A DNA stretch of 10,554 bases from Candidatus Gerdarchaeota archaeon. Its GTDB lineage: Archaea; Asgardarchaeota; Heimdallarchaeia; JABLTI01. The notes beneath the pieces were generated by a model. That model ran no database searches. It was not told where the DNA came from and saw nothing but the letters and a program-made list of their open reading frames with translations. The translations under genes and the position numbers were made by a program. The DNA lies in NCBI GenBank assembly GCA_016840905.1, contig JAEORM010000318.1, forward strand, positions 1 to 10,554, read 5' to 3'. This document shows, one piece after another, positions 6,062-10,554 of the stretch (positions are counted from its first letter, which is position 1; each line of letters starts with the position of its first letter).

Positions 6062-6090
6062 TTTGAAATAATTACCTAAATTATCAACTG

Positions 6091-6837
6091 CTAGGTTTCA
6101 ATTCTAGGAGCTAGATAATAAGTTAATTTTCCTCCTGCAACAATTGGGAATTCCAATTGAATAGGCATACTAGCTGAAAAAGCTAACATAACTAATTCAC
6201 TTGCTTTGATAGCTTTAGTCATTTCAGAGAGATAGCTTAGAGAGTACATTGCACTGGATTCTTCACGAACATTAAATTCGGCAATAACATCGCTATCCTT
6301 TTCTATTGAGACCTTAACATCTTTAGTTTCGCTTGAAGCTGAAAGGGTTACACCATTATCATCAGCAACAATACGGATATGATCACCAATGATTTCAGCA
6401 TCTTTAACAGCTTGTTGTAAAGCATCAGCTGTAAGTTTGATTTTTACTTTACTGTCAATATTTGGAGCAGGATATTCACTTTCACCTAAATCAAGTAAAC
6501 TGATACCAAAACTTCGAACATTCTGTCCTTGAAAAGTCATGACTAATTTTGAAGTACCTTCTAGCTCCATTGTAAGTGCATCAGTGGTACTTGCACGTCT
6601 CATTATTTGTGTCATTTCATCAAGATTAACACCTAAACGAGTTACTTCAGAACAAACATATTCATCAAAGGCATCTGCAGGTAAAAAGAAATCTACCATT
6701 GCAACTCTGCTTGGGTCCATTGCTCGTAATTCTATTCCTCTTTCTGATGCAATGAAATTTGCTTCATCGAGTAGAGTAAGAGATTCAATAATATTTTTCC
6801 AAATTTTTGCATCAGGCAAAACCATTTTGAGAGCCAT
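6091..6837 (-). CDS. pcn: DNA polymerase sliding clamp PCNA
   Basis: A 248-residue protein, the normal length for archaeal PCNA, a ring-shaped trimer that tethers polymerase, ligase and FEN1 to DNA. Family landmarks: GIELRAMDPSRVAMVDF (34-50) in the N-terminal domain, the linker around 117-132 (DLGESEYPAP), DHIRIVADDNGVTLSA (152-167), SLSYLSEMTKA (199-209) and the C-terminus GGKLTYYLAPRIE. The start is the ATG at 6837: a strong GGAGG at 6845-6849 lies 7 nt before it, and an upstream start at 6864 would put the ribosome site inside the gene. A TATA-like ATATTTATTA at 6875-6884 suggests a transcript start near 6854, giving a short leader that begins with the ribosome site. Confidence 0.97.
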   Translation of the reverse strand: MALKMVLPDAKIWKNIIESLTLLDEANFIASERGIELRAMDPSRVAMVDFFLPADAFDEYVCSEVTRLGVNLDEMTQIMRRASTTDALTMELEGTSKLVMTFQGQNVRSFGISLLDLGESEYPAPNIDSKVKIKLTADALQQAVKDAEIIGDHIRIVADDNGVTLSASSETKDVKVSIEKDSDVIAEFNVREESSAMYSLSYLSEMTKAIKASELVMLAFSASMPIQLEFPIVAGGKLTYYLAPRIET

Positions 6838-6841
6838 TAAT

Positions 6842-6854
6842 TTTCCTCCTTTCT
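6842..6854 (-). promoter_or_regulatory. Strong Shine-Dalgarno of pcna
   Basis: AGAAAGGAGGAAA on the minus strand, 4 to 5 nt before the ATG at its near edge, with GGAGG spaced 7 nt from the start. It fixes the pcna start. The same 13 nt recur in inverted orientation behind the gene at 6049-6061. Confidence 0.8.
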
Positions 6855-7038
6855 GTATCCTCATGTTTTTTTCTTAATAAATATCCAATATTTTAATTTT
6901 TAACTTCTTTGTCTTTTATGTCGTTATCATCTTTCCTATCTAATCTATATTAAAAATTTCGGATACTATTTAGTATTGAAAATATAATAAAGATTGACTA
7001 CATCACATGAAAATAGTATTTTTTTTAATAATAAAAAC

Positions 7039-8649
7039 TTACTTTTCATAGATTACTCCTAAAAGAAGCTTGTCTGAGAGTACTTTGGTAATTTTGACAT
7101 CAACAATTTCACCAATTTTATCTCGAGAATTAGGCACTGCGACCATTGGTCCACCACTCAGGATATTTGCAATGGTACCTGTATCATCACGATAATTTAT
7201 TTCACTTATAATTACCTTCAGAATCTCACCAATAAAATCTCTTTTTTTAGAGAGATTGACTTCATTAGCAGCATCTGAAATAATTTGACTGATAGGATTT
7301 TTTACTGCTGCTTCTGGTTCTTTAAAATCACCAAAAGCTGAGAGTGGTAGAGGTCTAAACCGGTAGATAGTAACCTTTTCAATAAATGGTTTAATTTTAT
7401 GAATTAAGTCAGCTGTTTCCATAGCAGTTTGTTTGGTTTGACCTGGTAAACTGTGGATGAAATACACATGAGCTTTTAGCCCATATTTGAAAGCAATTTT
7501 TACAGCACGTAAAGTATCATTAGGATTACTAGGTCTGCCTAATAATCTAGCATGCTCTGAACTACCCGTTTCACAACCGATGCTAAAAGAGGAATTAGGT
7601 AAGTATTTTGAAATTATTTTTGCTGCATCCTCGGTAAATAATGAAGCTTTAATATTTTCTATTTCTAACCAAGCTTTTCCTAGTGATATTTGAGTAAGTG
7701 AACTAAGTTTGCCTAATAATTCTTCTATTTGGATTAAATTAGCAGAAGGAGCTATGGGACTGATTAATGCTTTTGGATAAATTAATGCATCTCGTTCATA
7801 ATCTAAGAAATCAGGAGCACTTAGGACAATACGTTTAACACCTAAGTTCAATAATTCTCTAACTTCATTAACAATAGAATCAATAGATCTACTTCTTGAA
7901 GGGCCAAATAAACTGGGAACACTACAAAATCCACATCCTAAAGGTATTGATGATGGGCAATTTGCTCTTTCTTCAATGCTATTGCTATCGCAAGAACCAC
8001 ACTCGGAACATTGTCTACCATCTGGTAATTTTAACCGTGTACCCCCAAAATTAGAACAACCTCGAACACATTCAACATATACTTTAGCAAAAAAATAATG
8101 TTGGTAGTCTGAAATCTTCTTTGTTGAAGCTTGAAAGGTTCTAAATTCATCTCGAGTAGAATACCTCCTAAAAGGATTGATTTTAGGTTTCTTATCTTTA
8201 TCAATATAACCAATGCCAGTAATATTTTCAATAGCACTAAAACTACCAGAGGAAAGAAAATCACTATCAATTAATTCTTGAAGGGTAAATTCTCCTTCTC
8301 CTATTACAATCATATCAGCTGTAGTATTAACTAAGGCATGTTCTAATTCTGATGTAACAGGTCCTCCAACAACAACCTTACCTGGAAATTTCTTCCTCCA
8401 AAGGGAGATAACCTTTCTAATAGCAGTTTTATCCATTGTCATACCGCTTACAAACAATGCTGAATAATACTGCTGGAAACCATTTTCTAAGACATCTTCA
8501 GCAAGTAGGATTTGAGATAATATTCCATTCTTTTCCAATATACCACAGACGCTTCTTACACCACAGCCTATAGCATCTCGAGTAAATTGTCTTCTTCCTT
8601 TACCTGCAGCAGTTGCATCAACAACAGCAATAGGACATATACTTTTCAT
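7039..8649 (-). CDS. B12-binding / radical SAM protein with C-terminal TRAM-like domain
   Basis: A 536-residue enzyme with three parts. The N-terminal Rossmann-like part (about 1-145) resembles B12-binding domains of radical SAM proteins (VVVGGPVTSELEHAL, DMIVIGEGEFTL) but lacks the D-x-H-x-x-G motif that binds cobalamin through His. The radical SAM barrel (about 188-440) shows RGC (C198), GCGFCSVP (C239, C242), GCETGSSE (358-365) and HSLPGQT (399-405). The C-terminal about 65 residues (470-532) look like a TRAM RNA-binding beta-barrel, the kind found in tRNA methylthiotransferases such as MiaB. Between C198 and C239, where the motif normally has three residues, lie 40 residues with C214, C217, C220 and C231. 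RNA modification is a reasonable guess; the reaction is unknown. ATG at 8649 is preferred to TTG at 8655. Confidence 0.85.
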   Translation of the reverse strand: MKSICPIAVVDATAAGKGRRQFTRDAIGCGVRSVCGILEKNGILSQILLAEDVLENGFQQYYSALFVSGMTMDKTAIRKVISLWRKKFPGKVVVGGPVTSELEHALVNTTADMIVIGEGEFTLQELIDSDFLSSGSFSAIENITGIGYIDKDKKPKINPFRRYSTRDEFRTFQASTKKISDYQHYFFAKVYVECVRGCSNFGGTRLKLPDGRQCSECGSCDSNSIEERANCPSSIPLGCGFCSVPSLFGPSRSRSIDSIVNEVRELLNLGVKRIVLSAPDFLDYERDALIYPKALISPIAPSANLIQIEELLGKLSSLTQISLGKAWLEIENIKASLFTEDAAKIISKYLPNSSFSIGCETGSSEHARLLGRPSNPNDTLRAVKIAFKYGLKAHVYFIHSLPGQTKQTAMETADLIHKIKPFIEKVTIYRFRPLPLSAFGDFKEPEAAVKNPISQIISDAANEVNLSKKRDFIGEILKVIISEINYRDDTGTIANILSGGPMVAVPNSRDKIGEIVDVKITKVLSDKLLLGVIYEK

Positions 8650-8666
8650 AGTCAATTACTCTCGAG

Positions 8667-8684
8667 ATACTAGAACTCTAGTAT
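8667..8684. promoter_or_regulatory. Operator-like palindrome in the radical SAM gene promoter
   Basis: Perfect 8-bp inverted repeat ATACTAGA-AC-TCTAGTAT. It lies between the TATA-like box at 8691-8700 and the ATG at 8649, covering the expected transcription start. Archaeal repressors often bind there. Confidence 0.55.
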
Positions 8685-8690
8685 ATTAGT

Positions 8691-8700
8691 TTATTTAAAA
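8691..8700 (-). promoter_or_regulatory. TATA-like box of the radical SAM gene
   Basis: TTTTAAATAA on the minus strand, about 46 nt before the ATG. It would set transcription start near 8669, inside the palindrome, leaving a leader of about 20 nt. Confidence 0.45.
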
Positions 8701-8830
8701 TTAATCAAGTTAAATAATAATAACAATAGAAATAAAATTTGACAAAAACAATTAAATATATCTAAAATTTCAAATTCAAGTATTACAAAGGTATTAGTAG
8801 AAAATTGAATTAAAAGGAAAATACACATTG

Positions 8831-8840
8831 TTTTATAAAT
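8831..8840 (+). promoter_or_regulatory. TATA box of the csl4 operon
   Basis: TTTATAAAT within TTTTATAAAT, preceded by a purine-rich BRE-like stretch (AAAGGAAAA, 8813-8821). It is the best TATA box in the 285-bp divergent gap. Start of transcription is expected near 8862, about 70 nt before csl4. The rest of the gap (8701-8830) is AT-rich and shows no gene or RNA that I recognise. Confidence 0.6.
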
Positions 8841-8934
8841 AGTATAAACTTAGATTTCAATGTAAGAATTAGATTTAAATGTTAATCCTTTGGAAACAAT
8901 GGTAAAGACGAAGTAAAAGGACGGAAAAACTGAA

Positions 8935-9501
8935 ATGTTAAATAACGGAGTATTTCTTTTACCAGGAGATAATATTTGTGTAATAGAAGAAGCATTACCT
9001 GGTGAAGGAACTTTCGTAGAAGACGGAATGGTTCTAGCAACAGTTACAGGAACAGTGTTTAATGATAAAAGGAAAAGAACAGTAAGTATCTTTCCAAGAG
9101 TGAGAAAACCTCTTGTACCAAGGAAAGGCGATATAGTTATTGGTCAAGCAGATTCAGTAAATAAACACATGGCTTCTGTAGCAGTTAAATACATAAATGG
9201 ACAATCCGTTGAGCCAACATATTCAGCAATTATGCACATATCTCAAGCAACCAAAGCTTATTTGGACTCAATGTTCGATGCAATAAAGGAAGGAGATATA
9301 GTTAAAGGTAAAATTGTTGATGCCCATACCATACCTATACAATTTACCACAATTTATAATGATCTAGGAGTGATTTATGCACTTTGTAGTATTTGTGGTG
9401 AAAATCTACGATATTTAAGAAGAGGTATGCTCAAATGTGATAATTGCAATAATGTTGAACCACGAAAAGTGGCTGAAGATTTTGGAAGAGCTAAATTATA
9501 A
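8935..9501 (+). CDS. csl4: Exosome RNA-binding subunit Csl4
   Basis: 188 residues, the usual size of archaeal Csl4, one of the two types of RNA-binding cap on the exosome, which degrades and tails RNA from the 3' end. Three parts are visible: an N-terminal beta domain (about 7-55; FLLPGDNICVIEEALPGEGT is typical), an S1 RNA-binding domain (about 64-138; KGDIVIGQADSVNKHMASV), and a C-terminal zinc ribbon CSIC / CDNC (Cys151, 154, 168, 171). GGACGG lies about 11 nt before the ATG, a weak ribosome site. It is first in an apparent operon, 30 nt ahead of the DUF2067-like gene and followed by rpo11, which ties RNA decay to transcription genes. Confidence 0.95.
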   Translation: MLNNGVFLLPGDNICVIEEALPGEGTFVEDGMVLATVTGTVFNDKRKRTVSIFPRVRKPLVPRKGDIVIGQADSVNKHMASVAVKYINGQSVEPTYSAIMHISQATKAYLDSMFDAIKEGDIVKGKIVDAHTIPIQFTTIYNDLGVIYALCSICGENLRYLRRGMLKCDNCNNVEPRKVAEDFGRAKL

Positions 9502-9531
9502 TTAAAAAATCAAACAATAGAGGAACTAAAG

Positions 9532-10149
9532 TTGGCTCGTTGGTCTGCAAAAGAAATTGTTTTGAATATTGCTTCATCAAAGGAAGCAATAATCTTACTA
9601 GAAGCAATTCAAAAACAAATTAAAATTGTAGATATTTTTGCTGACTATTATCCTGGAAAAGTTACTATACGATTTGAAGGGACAAAAGAAAATTTACAAG
9701 TTGCAATAGAAACAACAAAACAGATACATAAATACGTAAATGAAATGCTAAATCCTGATGGTGAAGGATATTATAGCTTTGATTTGCCATTCTTAACTAA
9801 AGTAATTGGAAAATCTGTCCCGCTAAAAACACTCCTCCGTATTTTAAATCTTCAAAATTATGAAGCAATAAGAGAAGATGACAAAATACATGCTAAATGT
9901 GATTTTAACACATTAAGTGAAATTATAAATAAGCTTGATGAAACACTAAATAATATGCCTTATGAAGTAAGTACTAGCAGCTTACGAGATGTACTAGCAA
10001 CAATAATGATAATCAATAAAATAGATATAGAAACTGCACTTGCAGAAGCAAAGAAAAAGAAAATCATATCAAATGATGATCTTGATAGATTAATATTAAC
10101 GATAGAACCTGAACAAGCGCTTGAAAAATGCATTAAGATAACAAAATAA
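9532..10149 (+). CDS. DUF2067-like conserved archaeal protein
   Basis: A 205-residue soluble protein of unknown function. Size, overall look and position between csl4 and rpo11 match DUF2067, a family I recall from this site in TACK archaea; the assignment rests on context as much as on sequence. The N-terminal half (about 6-72) reads as beta-alpha-beta-beta-alpha: KEIVLNIAS, then SKEAIILLEAIQKQI, VTIRFEG, then a helix to 72. A second part (about 98-142) has helix, strand (KIHAKCDF), helix. The C-terminus (150-205) is helical and Lys-rich. These folds recall small RNA-binding domains, but that is inference. The start is TTG at 9532: AGAGG ends 8 nt upstream and no ATG is available nearby in frame. 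It is probably cotranscribed with csl4, perhaps a partner of the exosome or RNA polymerase. Confidence 0.78.
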   Translation: MARWSAKEIVLNIASSKEAIILLEAIQKQIKIVDIFADYYPGKVTIRFEGTKENLQVAIETTKQIHKYVNEMLNPDGEGYYSFDLPFLTKVIGKSVPLKTLLRILNLQNYEAIREDDKIHAKCDFNTLSEIINKLDETLNNMPYEVSTSSLRDVLATIMIINKIDIETALAEAKKKKIISNDDLDRLILTIEPEQALEKCIKITK

Positions 10150-10173
10150 TCGAAAGAAATAAAGGATAAACAG

Positions 10174-10195
10174 AAATGTTGAGCAAATGTTCAGC
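10174..10195 (+). repeat. Tandem 11-nt repeat ahead of rpo11
   Basis: AAATGTTGAGC is followed at once by AAATGTTCAGC, one mismatch, in the 83-nt gap before rpo11. The period of 11 is about one helical turn; function unknown. Confidence 0.6.
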
Positions 10196-10232
10196 TAATT
10201 GAGTAAGAAATGAAGGAATAATAAACTAACCG

Positions 10233-10523
10233 GTGAGCAAGAAAATGCAAATAAAAATCTTGAACTATGATGAAGACAATGAAATCACCTTAGAAGTAAA
10301 TGGAGAAGGTCACACATTTACAAATGTTTTAAGAGAATTCTTGAGCGATGTAAAAGATGTAGACTCAGCAGGTTACTATAAGGAACATCCATTTGATGAA
10401 ATATCAAAGATTGTTATCAAAGCTGCACCAAAAAGAAAAATCGACAAAGCTTTTAGAACTGCCTGTAAAGATCTAACAAAAGCAGCAGATGATTTCTATA
10501 AATTATTAGAGAAAGCAGTTTAA
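10233..10523 (+). CDS. rpo11: RNA polymerase subunit Rpo11 (RpoL, Rpb11-like)
   Basis: 96 residues, close to the usual 90-95 of archaeal Rpo11, which pairs with Rpo3 to nucleate assembly of RNA polymerase. The family signature GEGHTFTNVLRE (24-35) and SAGYYKEHPFD (45-55) are clear, followed by the C-terminal amphipathic helix (about 69-94) that packs against Rpo3. GTG at 10233 is taken as start; ATG at 10245 (Met5) is possible but would clip the first strand. No strong Shine-Dalgarno; GAAGG lies about 15 nt upstream. It is the last visible gene of the csl4 operon, and the 83-nt gap before it leaves room for its own promoter or a processing site. The stop at 10521-10523 is complete. Confidence 0.95.
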   Translation: MSKKMQIKILNYDEDNEITLEVNGEGHTFTNVLREFLSDVKDVDSAGYYKEHPFDEISKIVIKAAPKRKIDKAFRTACKDLTKAADDFYKLLEKAV

Positions 10524-10554
10524 TAGATTAAACTAAATTGCTTTTCACTTTTAC

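Noticed and set aside
6041..6080. GGAGG on the plus strand, resembling a ribosome site.
   Set aside because: No ATG/GTG follows at a useful distance, and the TTG at 6063 is followed after one codon by a stop. It is better read as the complement of the pcna 3' UTR tract.
6539..6877. Open plus-strand frame of about 110 codons opposite pcna.
   Set aside because: It is the mirror of a well-conserved PCNA frame, has no family resemblance and no promoter or ribosome site of its own.
8031..8270. Hydrophobic minus-strand frame overlapping the radical SAM gene in another frame.
   Set aside because: Overlaps conserved radical SAM residues in a different frame; hydrophobicity arises from AT-rich shifted codons.
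1879..8666. CTCGAG hexamer occurs at least six times (1879, 5805, 7122, 8151, 8577, 8661), always preceded by T; more than expected for AT-rich DNA.
   Set aside because: Five lie in coding sequence. Four of these arise from Ser/Thr-Arg-(Asp/Glu) written as TCT/ACT-CGA-GA, and one from Leu-Glu. Codon context explains most of the excess, so I do not call it a recognition site.
8701..8830. AT-rich part of the gap between the radical SAM gene and csl4, checked for a small RNA or C/D box pair.
   Set aside because: No C box and D box in proper spacing, no stable hairpin and no open frame of note.
1..10554. Search for CRISPR arrays, insertion sequences, att sites, toxin-antitoxin pairs or phage genes.
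   Set aside because: No regularly spaced repeats, transposase or recombinase motifs, or tRNA-end duplications seen next to the two tRNA genes.

Overview
The window is about 10.5 kb of AT-rich DNA from an archaeon. Evidence for an archaeon: PCNA, a Gins51-type GINS subunit, ribosomal protein S27e, exosome subunit Csl4 and RNA polymerase subunit Rpo11/RpoL. Two arginine tRNA genes carry short bulge-helix-bulge introns, and TATA-like boxes lie about 26-30 nt ahead of several likely leaderless starts. The order Csl4 - DUF2067-like - Rpo11, the low GC and the glycosylation-rich surface protein with an acidic tail fit the TACK/Asgard side of the Archaea, most likely an Asgard lineage. That placement is inference.

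Left part (1-3912): the C-terminal end of a large surface-anchored membrane protein, a helical TPR/SNAP-like protein, a YkgJ-type cysteine-cluster protein convergent with it, a very divergent phosphohexomutase-like protein that shares a divergent promoter region with ykgJ, and a possible 37-residue membrane microprotein. Middle (3913-5064): tRNA-Arg(UCG) with a canonical 37/38 intron, a zinc-ribbon membrane protein, and tRNA-Arg(CCG) on the opposite strand with an intron inside the T-loop.

Right part (5064-10554): rps27e converges on gins51, with pcna upstream of gins51 on the minus strand. A large B12-binding/radical SAM/TRAM protein follows upstream on the same strand. It is divergent from an operon-like row csl4 - DUF2067-like - rpo11. 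Together this is an informational block: replication clamp, CMG helicase factor, ribosome, exosome and RNA polymerase.

No phage, CRISPR, insertion sequence or defence island is visible. The most unusual items are the T-loop tRNA intron, a 13-nt perfect complementarity between the pcna ribosome-binding site and its own 3' untranslated region, and a long inverted repeat between pcna and gins51. Also notable are a Cys-rich insertion inside the radical SAM cluster motif, with an operator-like palindrome in that gene's promoter, and the altered sugar-binding loop of the phosphomutase-like protein.
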